This document shows, in pieces, positions 50,263 through 58,168 of a stretch of 64,000 nucleotides of DNA. The DNA comes from Desulfovibrio sp. JY. GTDB taxonomy: Bacteria > Desulfobacterota > Desulfovibrionia > Desulfovibrionales > Desulfovibrionaceae. Made by a program: the position numbers and the translations under genes. Within the stretch, counting starts at the first letter, position 1; every line of letters starts with the position of its first letter. Location: contig CP082962.1 in NCBI GenBank assembly GCA_021730285.1, positions 1,302,001 through 1,366,000 of the forward strand, given 5' to 3'. The notes under the pieces are model-generated. The model made no database searches. It saw nothing but the letters and a program-made list of their open reading frames with translations, and was not told where the DNA came from.

Positions 50263-50314
50263 AATAGGGAGATACATAGGCTCTCCCACTCAAGGGAACG
50301 CGCCAAGGCCCCTC
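50239..50314. repeat. Subterminal hairpin of the IS right end
   Basis: gaggggccttgtcacgccccttga (50239-50262) pairs with tcaagggaacgcgccaaggcccctc (50290-50314), about 20 of 24 bases; inside, gggag / ctccc adds a second tier. It covers the transposase stop codon and may terminate its transcript and block read-through into the element. Confidence 0.65.
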
Positions 50315-50390
50315 AGGGTAACGGCTCAGCTAGTCAAGAGCCTTTTCAAAAAGGGTCCCCCTCTCGCACGTTCTTCTCTCTTCTCCGCCC

Positions 50391-51989
50391 TCACCCGATC
50401 GTATCCACCTTCACGCAATTGCGGCCGGCGGCCTTGGCGGCGTAGAGCGCCTTGTCGGCCCGGGCCAGCAGATCGTCCAGGGACGTTTCGCCATATTCCA
50501 CCTGGTCCCGCAAGGCGGCCACGCCGATGCTCACGGTCACGACCAGGGCACGGTTTTCGATCATGCACGGCGCGCCGGACAGGGCTTGGCGGAAGCGCTC
50601 GGCCAGAAGCGCCGCCTGGACGACGTCGGCGCCCGTCAGGAGCACGGCGAACTCCTCCCCGCCATAGCGCGCCACGAGATCGGATTTGCGCACGCAGCCC
50701 GTGAGCACCCGCCCCAGGTGGGTCAGCACCTGGTCTCCGGCGGTGTGCCCATGGGTGTCGTTGACCGTCTTGAAATGGTCCACGTCGAGCATCAGGCACG
50801 AACACGGCCGTCCCGACCGCTGTGACGCCGCCAGCAGCTTCATCCCGCCGGAAAAGAGGAATCGCCGGTTGTAAAGGCCGGTCAGGGCGTCCTGGACGCT
50901 CAGGCGCTCGGCCTCCTCGATGCGTCCGCGCACTTCGCCGGCCATGGCGCAAAAGGCGTCGTGCAGTTCGGCCACCTCGCGGGGCAGGCGCTCGACCTTG
51001 ATGATGGGGCAGACCGCCGCGTAGCGCGTTTCGCGCAGCTCCCGGGCATAGGCGGCCAGGGTCGTCAGCGGCTGCTCGATCTTGCGGGACAGGCGCAGCA
51101 CCAGTGGCAGCACCAAGGCCACCGTGGCCAGTGCTCCGAAAACCACCCAGCGCATCTGCCGCCGGTAGCCGGCCAGCACCTCCGACACGGGCATGTCGCT
51201 GACCAGCCGCCAGCCGTCGCGGCCAAGGGAAACCGCCGCCCCGAGCATTTCGCGCCCGTCCCGGCCCACGTACACCCCGCCCTTTTCCCCGCAGGCGAGC
51301 AGCTCCGGCGAAACCCGCGCCTTGCCCGGGCCGCCCGCGGCCGCGACAACCGATGTCGGGGCCAGAATACGGCCCTCGGTATCGCACAGGAGGACCGGGC
51401 TGCCGGAATAGGCGACATTCTCGCGCAACCAGCGGTCCAGGGATTTGAGATGCACCGAGATGGCCAGCACCCCGCCGAAGCTTCCGTCCTTCGCGGTGAT
51501 GGGCACGCTGAACACGCAGGCCGGATTGCCTGTCAGGCGGCCGACCGGAATCAGTTCCAGGGCGGAACGCCCTTCCCGGCCCTCCTTGAAATAGGCGCGG
51601 TCGCCAAGGGAGGCGCCCTTGGTGTCAATATTCGAAGCACGAATGATTCCGTCAGGCCCAATATAAAATACATGTTTTACATATTCATGCGTCTTGACAT
51701 AAAGCTTATAGTATTCAGTTATATCGATGTTATCGCTGTGCATTATCGTAGCGATCCTGGCAAAATACTCGGCATCGTCGACGCGTTCGTCGATCCAGGT
51801 GCGTACAACATTACATTCTTGCCGCAACCCGTGCACGAGGTGCTGCCGTTCCCGCTCCACGACAGTGCCGCGCTGAAACAACGAAAAACAGAGTGTGGCA
51901 AAAAGGAGTGGTAGCGCTGCCAAAAGCAGCGTGTAGAAGCGCAGTTGTCCGCGAAGGCCATCAAGGCCGAGCATTCGTCGCAGCCGCAT
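50391..51989 (-). CDS. Diguanylate cyclase with periplasmic Cache-type sensor
   Basis: 532 residues from ATG 51989 (ggaaagg upstream; ATG 52016 is an alternative). TM1 about 15-38, a dCache-like sensor ('HEYVKHVFYIGPDGIIRAS', 'VFSVPITAKDGSFGGVLAIS'), TM2 about 270-292, HAMP-like linker, then GGDEF with 'LMLDVDHFKTVNDTHGHTAG' and the active 'ARYGGEEFAVL'. The inhibitory I-site RKSD lies five residues before GGEEF. It would synthesise c-di-GMP and be feedback-controlled. Convergent with the IS-disrupted terminator, divergent from the helicase gene. Confidence 0.93.
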   Translation of the reverse strand: MRLRRMLGLDGLRGQLRFYTLLLAALPLLFATLCFSLFQRGTVVERERQHLVHGLRQECNVVRTWIDERVDDAEYFARIATIMHSDNIDITEYYKLYVKTHEYVKHVFYIGPDGIIRASNIDTKGASLGDRAYFKEGREGRSALELIPVGRLTGNPACVFSVPITAKDGSFGGVLAISVHLKSLDRWLRENVAYSGSPVLLCDTEGRILAPTSVVAAAGGPGKARVSPELLACGEKGGVYVGRDGREMLGAAVSLGRDGWRLVSDMPVSEVLAGYRRQMRWVVFGALATVALVLPLVLRLSRKIEQPLTTLAAYARELRETRYAAVCPIIKVERLPREVAELHDAFCAMAGEVRGRIEEAERLSVQDALTGLYNRRFLFSGGMKLLAASQRSGRPCSCLMLDVDHFKTVNDTHGHTAGDQVLTHLGRVLTGCVRKSDLVARYGGEEFAVLLTGADVVQAALLAERFRQALSGAPCMIENRALVVTVSIGVAALRDQVEYGETSLDDLLARADKALYAAKAAGRNCVKVDTIG

Positions 51990-52174
51990 AGGGGGTCGCC
52001 TTTCCAAAACAGCCATCGCCCGGGACTACCAGCCCGTTGCGTCGGCGGATTTCCGAATCTGCTACGAAACATCGTTACAAGAAAGCCTGGGCCCCGACAA
52101 TGCGCCTGGCCCGCCGCCTTGCGAAAAACCGGATTTTGCCCCATGACGGTCGTGGGCATAGCCGCCCCACGATC

Positions 52175-55120
52175 ATGCTGCTCCCTGACGCCAATACCCC
52201 CTTTCCCGACGCGCCCGAGCCCCGGCCGGAGGCCGCCGGCGACGTCGCCGCCTACGTGGCCGCCCTGCTCGCTTCCGCGCGCCTGGGCCCGCAAGTCGTG
52301 TGCCACCGCGTCTTTCCGGCAGCCCAGGCCGCCTACGCCGACCCGGTGCGCCCCTTTTCCCGGCCCGTGGCCGCCATGCTGGCCGGGCGCGGCATCTCCC
52401 GTCTCTACAGCCACCAGGCCGCCGCCGTGGATCTGGCCCGGGCCGGACGCCACGTGGCCGTGGCCACCCCGACCGCCAGCGGCAAGACCATGACCTACCT
52501 GCTGCCGGTCCTGGAGGAGATCGCCAGAAATCCCGATTCCCGGGCCATCTTTCTTTATCCCCTCAAAGCCCTGGCCCAGGACCAGCTCAAGGCCATAAAC
52601 GAACTGACGGCGGCCCTGCCGGCCTCGAGCCGCCCCACCGCCGCCATCTTCGACGGCGACACCACGCCGCATTTCCGGCGCAAGATCCGCGACAACCCGC
52701 CCCAGATCCTCATCACCAACCCCGAGATGCTCCACCTGTCGCTGCTCCCCGGCCACGAGGTCTGGAGCACCGTTTTCGCCGGACTCACCCACGTGGTGAT
52801 CGACGAGATGCACACCTACCGGGGCGTCATGGGTTCGCACATGGCCCACGTGTTCCGCCGGCTCCTGCGCGTGTGCGCCCGGTTCGGCGCGCGACCGGCC
52901 TTCGTTTTCTCCTCGGCCACCATCGGCAATCCCGGCGAACTGGCGGCCAGCCTCACCGGACTGCCGGTGGAAACGATCACCGCCTCGGGCGCGCCCACCG
53001 GCCCGCGCCATTTCCTTTTCATCAACCCCGAGCAGTCCGCCTCCACCACGGCGGTCATGCTGCTGGCCGCGGCGCTCAAGCGCGGCCTGCGCACCATCGT
53101 CTACACCCAGTCGCGCCGCATGACCGAGCTCATCAGCCTGTGGATAGCCGAACGGGCCGGCCCATACGCCTCGCGGGTCTCGGCCTACCGCTCGGGATTT
53201 CTGCCCGAGGAGCGCCGGGCCATCGAGGCGTCCATGGCCTCGGGCGAACTTCTGGGCGTCGTCTCCACCTCGGCCCTGGAACTCGGCATCGACATCGGCG
53301 GCCTCGATCTGTGCGTGCTGTGCGGCTATCCCGGTTCGGTCATGTCGGCCTGGCAGCGCGGCGGCCGGGTCGGCCGGGCGCTTCGGGAATCGGCCGTGGC
53401 GCTCATTGCCGGCGAGGACGCCCTGGACCAGTATTTCATGCGCCACCCGGCGGATTTCTTCGAGCGCCCGCCGGAATCGGCCGTCATCAATCCCGACAAT
53501 CCGGTCATCGCGGCCAAGCACCTGGAATGCGCCGCCGCAGAGCTGCCGCTCACCGTGGGCGAACCATTCATCGCCCCGCCGGTCATGGCCCGGGAAGTCA
53601 GCCAGCTGGAAGGGAAAGGACTGCTGCTACGCGACCGCGACGGCAAACGCCTCTTCGCCGCCAGGAAACGCCCCCACCGCGACGTCAACCTGCGAGGCTC
53701 GGGCGGCCAGTTCACCATCGAGACCACGAGCGGCGCGGTCATCGGCCAGATCGACGAACAACGCGCCTACCGGGAAACCCATCCCGGCGCGGTCTACATC
53801 CACCGGGGCGTCTCCTACCAGGTGGAATCGCTCGACATTGCCGAACGCCGTGTCAGGGTCGCGCCGGGCAAGGCCGACTACCATACCCGGGCCCGGGGCC
53901 AGAAGATGACGGAAATCCTGGAAGTCTCCGGCGAAAAGACGGTCAACGGCGTGCCGGTCTTCCTCGGCCGGCTCAAGGTCACGGAAACCATCACCGGCTA
54001 CGAGCGCCGGGCCAATCGCGGCGGCCAACTTCTCTCCATCGTGCCGCTGGACCTGCCGCCCATGGTCTTCGAAACCGAAGGTCTGTGGTGGGTCATCCCC
54101 AAGGACGTCCAGGACGAACTCGACCGGCGGCTCTTTCACTTCATGGGCGCCATCCACGCCATGGAACACGCCATGATCGGCATTTTGCCGCTGCTCGTCC
54201 TCACCGACCGCAACGACCTCGGCGGCATCTCCATTCCCCTGCATCCGCAAGTCGGCCGCGCCTGCGTGTTCATCTACGACGGCGCGCCCGGCGGCGTGGG
54301 CCTCACCCGCATGGCCTTCGCCAAGGCCGAGGAAGCCCTTTCCCGCACGCTGGCCACGGTGGCAGGCTGCCCCTGCGAGACCGGCTGCCCCTCCTGCGTG
54401 CATTCCCCCAAATGCGGTTCCGGCAACCGGCCCATCGACAAGGTTGCCTGCCGTTTCCTCCTGGAGCTGCTCGTGTCCGGAAAAATGCCCGAGAAAGGCG
54501 ATTGCCGTCCCGAGTGCAACGAACAACAACACAACAACAACCAGGAACCCGGCTCCGGTCCCGCCCTGATCAAACCGGCCCCGCCCGGGCGCTTCGGCGT
54601 CCTCGACGTGGAGACGCGCCGCTCCGCCGCCGAGGTCGGCGGCTGGGGCAATGCCTACAAAATGGGCATCTCCGTGGCCGTGCTCTACGACTCGTCCCTG
54701 GACGACTTCCTGGTCTACCGCCAGGAGGAACTCCCCGCCCTCTACGAAGCCCTGGCCAAACAAAACCTTGTGGTCGGCTTCAACATCAACCGCTTCGACT
54801 ACAAGGTCCTCGCCGGCGCGTCGCCCTTCGACCACCACGCCCTGCCGACCCTGGACATCCTGGAAAAAGTCCACGCCCGCCTGGGCTACCGCCTGTCCCT
54901 GGACGGACTGGCCAAGGCCACCCTCGGCGCCCGGAAATCCGCCTCGGGCCTTGAAGCCCTGGAATGGTGGAAGGAAGGCCGCATGGACGAGATCATCACC
55001 TACTGCAAACAGGACGTGGCCGTGACCCGCGATCTCTATATCTTCGGCCGCGACAACGGGTACCTGCTCTTCTCCAACAAAGCCGGCAAAACCGTCCGCC
55101 TGCCCGTGGAATGGGCGTAG
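52175..55120 (+). CDS. DEAD/DEAH-box helicase with DUF1998 fused to a DEDD exonuclease (MrfA-MrfB-like)
   Basis: 981 residues from ATG 52175 (upstream ATGs exist, site weak). Superfamily-2 helicase: 'VATPTASGKTMTYLL' (Walker A), 'VIDEMHTYRGVMGSH' (DExH), 'SSATIGNPGELA' (III), 'SALELGIDIGGLDL' and 'QRGGRVGRA' (V/VI). A DUF1998-type zinc site follows: 'CPCETGCPSCVHSPKCG'. From about residue 806 an RNase H-fold exonuclease follows: Asp811/Glu813 ('LDVETR'), Asp875 ('INRFDYK'), Tyr943/Asp947 ('YCKQD'), i.e. DEDDy. In Bacillus subtilis the helicase MrfA and exonuclease MrfB are separate proteins acting in excision of mitomycin C adducts; here they appear as one polypeptide. An Asn/Gln-rich linker joins the parts. 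Confidence 0.85.
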   Translation: MLLPDANTPFPDAPEPRPEAAGDVAAYVAALLASARLGPQVVCHRVFPAAQAAYADPVRPFSRPVAAMLAGRGISRLYSHQAAAVDLARAGRHVAVATPTASGKTMTYLLPVLEEIARNPDSRAIFLYPLKALAQDQLKAINELTAALPASSRPTAAIFDGDTTPHFRRKIRDNPPQILITNPEMLHLSLLPGHEVWSTVFAGLTHVVIDEMHTYRGVMGSHMAHVFRRLLRVCARFGARPAFVFSSATIGNPGELAASLTGLPVETITASGAPTGPRHFLFINPEQSASTTAVMLLAAALKRGLRTIVYTQSRRMTELISLWIAERAGPYASRVSAYRSGFLPEERRAIEASMASGELLGVVSTSALELGIDIGGLDLCVLCGYPGSVMSAWQRGGRVGRALRESAVALIAGEDALDQYFMRHPADFFERPPESAVINPDNPVIAAKHLECAAAELPLTVGEPFIAPPVMAREVSQLEGKGLLLRDRDGKRLFAARKRPHRDVNLRGSGGQFTIETTSGAVIGQIDEQRAYRETHPGAVYIHRGVSYQVESLDIAERRVRVAPGKADYHTRARGQKMTEILEVSGEKTVNGVPVFLGRLKVTETITGYERRANRGGQLLSIVPLDLPPMVFETEGLWWVIPKDVQDELDRRLFHFMGAIHAMEHAMIGILPLLVLTDRNDLGGISIPLHPQVGRACVFIYDGAPGGVGLTRMAFAKAEEALSRTLATVAGCPCETGCPSCVHSPKCGSGNRPIDKVACRFLLELLVSGKMPEKGDCRPECNEQQHNNNQEPGSGPALIKPAPPGRFGVLDVETRRSAAEVGGWGNAYKMGISVAVLYDSSLDDFLVYRQEELPALYEALAKQNLVVGFNINRFDYKVLAGASPFDHHALPTLDILEKVHARLGYRLSLDGLAKATLGARKSASGLEALEWWKEGRMDEIITYCKQDVAVTRDLYIFGRDNGYLLFSNKAGKTVRLPVEWA

Positions 55121-55145
55121 GCAGGGGCGCTGCCCCTGCACCCCG

Positions 55146-55181
55146 CTGGGGGAAACCTTTCTGGAGAAAGGTTTCCCCCAG
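55146..55181. terminator. Hairpin after the helicase gene
   Basis: ctgggggaaacctttc-tgga-gaaaggtttcccccag, 16-base perfect arms, 25 bases after the stop; followed by cccccttcccaagacttttagc, the tail seen at the composite terminators. Confidence 0.75.
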
Positions 55182-55263
55182 ACCCCCTTCCCAAGACTTT
55201 TAGCGGGGTGAAAAGACGAATTATATAATATGAATACCTGAAGGACGCCTTCTGCGGCAAAAA

Positions 55264-55362
55264 ATTGTTCCCAAAGATGGCTCGGGAGCCCAGACGCGGC
55301 CGACGATGTTTCGTATCTGCTTGGCCGAGAGAATTGTTCCCAGATATGGCGCGGGTTCCCAG
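55264..55362. repeat. Two diverged 30-bp direct repeats
   Basis: attgttcccaaagatggc... (55264-55293) and attgttcccagatatggc... (55333-55362), about 24 of 30 identical, 69 bases apart, in a 509-base gap (55121-55629) with no convincing gene. Likely remnants of a mobile or duplicated element. Confidence 0.55.
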
Positions 55363-55443
55363 GGCCGGCGGCGGGATGTGGGGACGCGGAGGCGTATTCT
55401 TCAAATATGCGCCGCGCGCGGCCGCCACATCCCGCCGCCGGCC
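55363..55443. repeat. Perfect 19-bp inverted repeat with structured loop
   Basis: ggccggcggcgggatgtgg (55363-55381) and ccacatcccgccgccggcc (55425-55443). The 43-base loop contains a further imperfect stem (acgcggaggcgta / tatgcgccgcgcg). Could form a long RNA hairpin or cruciform ahead of the ABC importer operon. Confidence 0.7.
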
Positions 55444-55482
55444 AACCAACCAACCTGCCTACCTACCGGCCGACCGACCGAC
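55442..55482. repeat. CCNN tetranucleotide-type simple repeat tract
   Basis: ccaa x3, then cctg ccta ccta, then ccgg ccga ccga ccga: ten consecutive 4-base units all starting with CC. Downstream, a degenerate member of the terminator-hairpin family (gggatacccttttcaaaggatttccc, about 55558-55583) precedes the importer gene. Purpose unknown. Confidence 0.5.
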
Positions 55483-55629
55483 ATCATCCCAACTATCTAG
55501 AATATCATTCATTATTCTTTAATTCCTCCAAGAAACATGGGAAAAAACACCGAGAAGGGATACCCTTTTCAAAGGATTTCCCCTCCTGCGCTTTCTTCCT
55601 TATAGTCGGCAGAAACCAAACGCCGACGG

Positions 55630-56451
55630 ATGCGTCACGTGCTGCTTATCGAAGAACTCTCCAAAACCTACGCCCAAAACGGCTCGCCGCCGGCCTGCGC
55701 CCTGGCCGGAGTGAACTTTGCCGTGCCGCGCGGGGCGTTCGTGTCGCTCCTGGGGCCGTCGGGTTGCGGCAAGTCAACCATCCTCCAGTGCGTGTGCGGG
55801 CTTATGCGCCCCACGTCCGGCCACGTGCGCCTCGACGGCCGCGACGTCACCAGCCCGCCCCCGGAAATGGCCCTCATCTTCCAAAACGCCGCCGCCTCGC
55901 TTTTCCCCTGGCAGACCGTGGCCGAAAACATCCGCTTCGTGCTGCGCCGCAAACCCGGTTCGAAAAAAGACAAGGAACAGGCCGCAAGGCAGGCCCTGGC
56001 CTCGGTCGGACTGGCCGCATTCGCCGACCGCTACCCCTGGCAACTCTCCGGCGGCATGCAGCAGCGCGCCGCCCTGGCCCGGGGACTGGCCTACGGCGCG
56101 GATATCCTGCTCCTCGACGAACCCTTCGCCTCCGTCGACGCCCAGACCCGCGAGGAACTCGAAGACCTGCTCGCCACCGTCGCCAGAGAACAAGCCAAAA
56201 CCGTGCTCTTCGTCACCCACGACATCGACGAGGCCGTGTACCTGTCCGATACCGTCATCGTGCTCACACCGCCGCCGGCCAAAGTCGCCGCCACCATCAC
56301 CGTCGAGCTGCCCACGCCCCGCGACCAGATCAGCACCCGCGAGGATCGCCGCTTCCTCGATGCCCGCCGGGCGATTCATTCCCTGTTGCGGCGAGAGGAA
56401 GAGGGTGGGAGGGGCGTTGCCCCTCCCACACCCTCCCCACCAGGGGAATAA
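55630..56451 (+). CDS. ABC importer ATP-binding protein (SsuB/TauB/ThiZ-like)
   Basis: 273 residues. Walker A 'LLGPSGCGKSTILQCVCGL', Q-loop 'MALIFQNAAASLFPW', signature 'WQLSGGMQQRAALARGLAYG', Walker B 'ILLLDEPFASVD', switch His in 'VLFVTHDIDEAVYLSD'. This subtype energises uptake of small organic anions or thiamine precursors. The C-terminal ~20 residues ('EEEGGRGVAPPTPSPPGE') run into the following hairpin. First gene of a four-gene importer operon. Confidence 0.9.
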   Translation: MRHVLLIEELSKTYAQNGSPPACALAGVNFAVPRGAFVSLLGPSGCGKSTILQCVCGLMRPTSGHVRLDGRDVTSPPPEMALIFQNAAASLFPWQTVAENIRFVLRRKPGSKKDKEQAARQALASVGLAAFADRYPWQLSGGMQQRAALARGLAYGADILLLDEPFASVDAQTREELEDLLATVAREQAKTVLFVTHDIDEAVYLSDTVIVLTPPPAKVAATITVELPTPRDQISTREDRRFLDARRAIHSLLRREEEGGRGVAPPTPSPPGE

Positions 56452-56472
56452 TTCCCCTGGACCCTTTACTAA

Positions 56473-57357
56473 ATGGGTACTCCCCTTTTCACCGACATGC
56501 CGCATCCATCCGACATATCCAGCCCATGCCCCGTCAAAGGGGGCCCGGGGGGAATTATTCCCCCCGGTAGGGTGGTCCAGGAGGGGCGACGCCCCTCCTG
56601 GACGCCGGAGGCATCCATAGGCTACCTCCTCCTTGCGGCTCTCCTTATCCTCTGGGAGGCGACGGCGCGGGGGGGCGTGGTGCGGCCGGATTTGTTGCCG
56701 CCGGTTTCGGGGGTTGTTGTGGAGTTGTGGCGATTGGCGGTTTCCGGCGAGTTGTGGCGACAGGGCGGCGCGACGCTGTGGCGCACCTTGGCCGGGTTTG
56801 CCGTGGGCGGCGGCATTGGCGTGTTGTTGGGGTTTTGTTGTGGTGTGTTTCCGAGATTCGGCCGGGCGAGCCGGACCACGGTGGAATTTTTGCGGCCCAT
56901 GCCGTCGGTGGCGCTCATTCCGATCGGCATCTTGTTTCTGGGGCTGGGGTTCGGACTGTGCGTGGGCATAGCCGGGTTTGCCTGTTGCTGGCCGGCCTAT
57001 GTGGCCGCCTTGGCCGGGGCCTCGGCCGCCGGACCGGAACTTTTGGCCACGGCCAGGGTGTACGGGTTGTCGCGGCGCGAGACGATCTTGCTGGTGCGCG
57101 CCCCGGCCGCCCTGCCCCAGGTGCTGGCCGGGCTGCGGGTGGCTTTGGCCGTGGCCGTGGCTGTCACCGTGACCACGGAGATGGCGGCGGCGGGAAGCGG
57201 CCTGGGCTCGTTTATCCTGGAATCGTCCCTGGCCCGGCGTCCCGATGCCATGTACGCCGGCATCGTAGCCGTGGGGCTGCTCGGCTTCGGGCTCAACGCC
57301 GCCTTTGTGGGCGTGCGCGGACGCGTGTTGCGCTGGATGCCGCGCAGGGGGCGGTAG
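56473..57357 (+). CDS. ABC importer permease 1 (BPD_transp_1, SsuC-like)
   Basis: 294 residues as drawn. Five to six helices with 'GATLWRTLAGFAVGGGIGVLLG' and the EAA-loop region 'LLATARVYGLSRRETILLVRAPAALPQVLAG'. The first ~45 residues are translated from GC-rich intergenic hairpins (ccaggggaataattcccctgg at about 56441-56461 and ggtccaggaggggcgacgcccctcctggacc at about 56574-56602) and are probably not part of the protein; a GTG near 56571 or a later start is more likely. Pairs with the permease that follows after three bases. Confidence 0.85.
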   Translation: MGTPLFTDMPHPSDISSPCPVKGGPGGIIPPGRVVQEGRRPSWTPEASIGYLLLAALLILWEATARGGVVRPDLLPPVSGVVVELWRLAVSGELWRQGGATLWRTLAGFAVGGGIGVLLGFCCGVFPRFGRASRTTVEFLRPMPSVALIPIGILFLGLGFGLCVGIAGFACCWPAYVAALAGASAAGPELLATARVYGLSRRETILLVRAPAALPQVLAGLRVALAVAVAVTVTTEMAAAGSGLGSFILESSLARRPDAMYAGIVAVGLLGFGLNAAFVGVRGRVLRWMPRRGR

Positions 57358-57360
57358 GCG

Positions 57361-58125
57361 ATGCGGCGCTTCTCGGGACTGATCGTTTTCGTGGCCCTGG
57401 CCTGCCTGTGGGAGGCGGTCTCCCGGCTCGGCATCGTGTCGCGGCTTTATTTCCCGCCGGTTTCGACCATTGCGATCACCTTCTGGAAGCTGACCGTCTC
57501 GGGGCTGTTGCCGCTCCACGCCGGGCAGACGCTTACCCGCGCCCTGGCCGGGCTGGGCATCGCCGCCGCGGTCGCCGTGCCGCTCGGGCTCGGCATGGGG
57601 GTTTCGCGCCGTCTGGCCCGGCTGCTCTCGCCCACGGTGGAGCTTTTGCGCCCGGTGCCGCCGCCGGCCATCATTCCGGCGGCCATGCTGCTTTTCGGCA
57701 TTGGCTCGGGCATGAAGGTGTTCGTGGTCTTTTTCGCCTGTTTCTTTCCGATCCTGGTCGGGGCCATGGACGGGGCCAGGGCGGTGCCGCCGCAGTTTCG
57801 CCTGACGGCCGCCGCCTATGGCCTGTCGCGCTACGACACCCTGGCCCGGGTGCTGCTGCCGGCGGCCGGGCCGAGCGTCGCGGCCGGATTTCGCACGGCC
57901 GTGCCCATGGCGCTGATCGTGGCCGTGCTGTCGGAGATGATCGGGGCAACCAGCGGCATCGGGCATTATATCCTGCGCATGCAGCGCACCTTTGCTATTC
58001 CGGAAATGTATGCCGGGGTCGCCATGCTCGGGATTCTCGGGCTCGGGCTCAACGCGGCCGTGGAACGCGTCACGGCGCGGCTTTTGCGCTGGCATGAAGG
58101 ACGCGGGGACGCTATGGAAGGCTAA
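57361..58125 (+). CDS. ABC importer permease 2 (BPD_transp_1, SsuC-like)
   Basis: 254 residues, ATG three bases after the stop of permease 1. Starts with a membrane helix ('FSGLIVFVALACLWEAVSRLG'), then 'AGQTLTRALAGLGIAAAVAVPLGL' and the EAA-loop 'FRLTAAAYGLSRYDTLARVLLPAAGPSVAAG'. With the first permease it would form a heterodimeric channel. An upstream hairpin within the operon is absent here, so both permeases are probably made in equal amounts. Confidence 0.9.
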   Translation: MRRFSGLIVFVALACLWEAVSRLGIVSRLYFPPVSTIAITFWKLTVSGLLPLHAGQTLTRALAGLGIAAAVAVPLGLGMGVSRRLARLLSPTVELLRPVPPPAIIPAAMLLFGIGSGMKVFVVFFACFFPILVGAMDGARAVPPQFRLTAAAYGLSRYDTLARVLLPAAGPSVAAGFRTAVPMALIVAVLSEMIGATSGIGHYILRMQRTFAIPEMYAGVAMLGILGLGLNAAVERVTARLLRWHEGRGDAMEG

Positions 58126-58168
58126 TCGCGCTTTCGGCCGCAGCCACGACAACCCACAGGAGGCCCGT

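Larger units (their letters stand above)
49504..50342 (+). mobile_element. IS1595-family insertion sequence (ISXO2-like), intact
   Basis: 839 bases. Terminal inverted repeats: left ggcttaagactagctgagc, right end read inward ggctcttgactagctgagc, 16 of 19 identical. The 8-base target duplication ttttcaaa is present on both sides (49496-49503 and 50343-50350), the IS1595 duplication length. One transposase gene. The right end also carries a long hairpin (50239-50314). Perfect duplication and uninterrupted transposase suggest recent insertion. Confidence 0.92.
49373..50367. terminator. Three-stem composite terminator (copy 3), interrupted by an insertion sequence
   Basis: Stem I about 49373-49411 (ccggggggaaactttg... 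/ ...aaagtttccccccgg), stem II 49421-49468 (ccaaagacttttaacg / cgttaaaagtttttcgg), and stem III split: its left arm gcgagagggggaccc-ttttt is at 49479-49499 and its right arm aaaaagggtccccctctcgc at 50348-50367. The 839-base IS plus its target duplication sits exactly in the loop. Compare the intact copy at 27335. Confidence 0.85.

Noticed and set aside
55264-55482. CRISPR array
   Set aside because: Only two diverged 30-bp copies, no regular spacers, and no cas genes nearby.
55265-55522. Small open frames in the repeat region before the importer
   Set aside because: They only translate the direct and inverted repeats and have no initiation signal.
55204-55629. TPP (THI-box) riboswitch for the NMT1-type importer
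   Set aside because: The CUGAGA and ACCUGA cores are absent.
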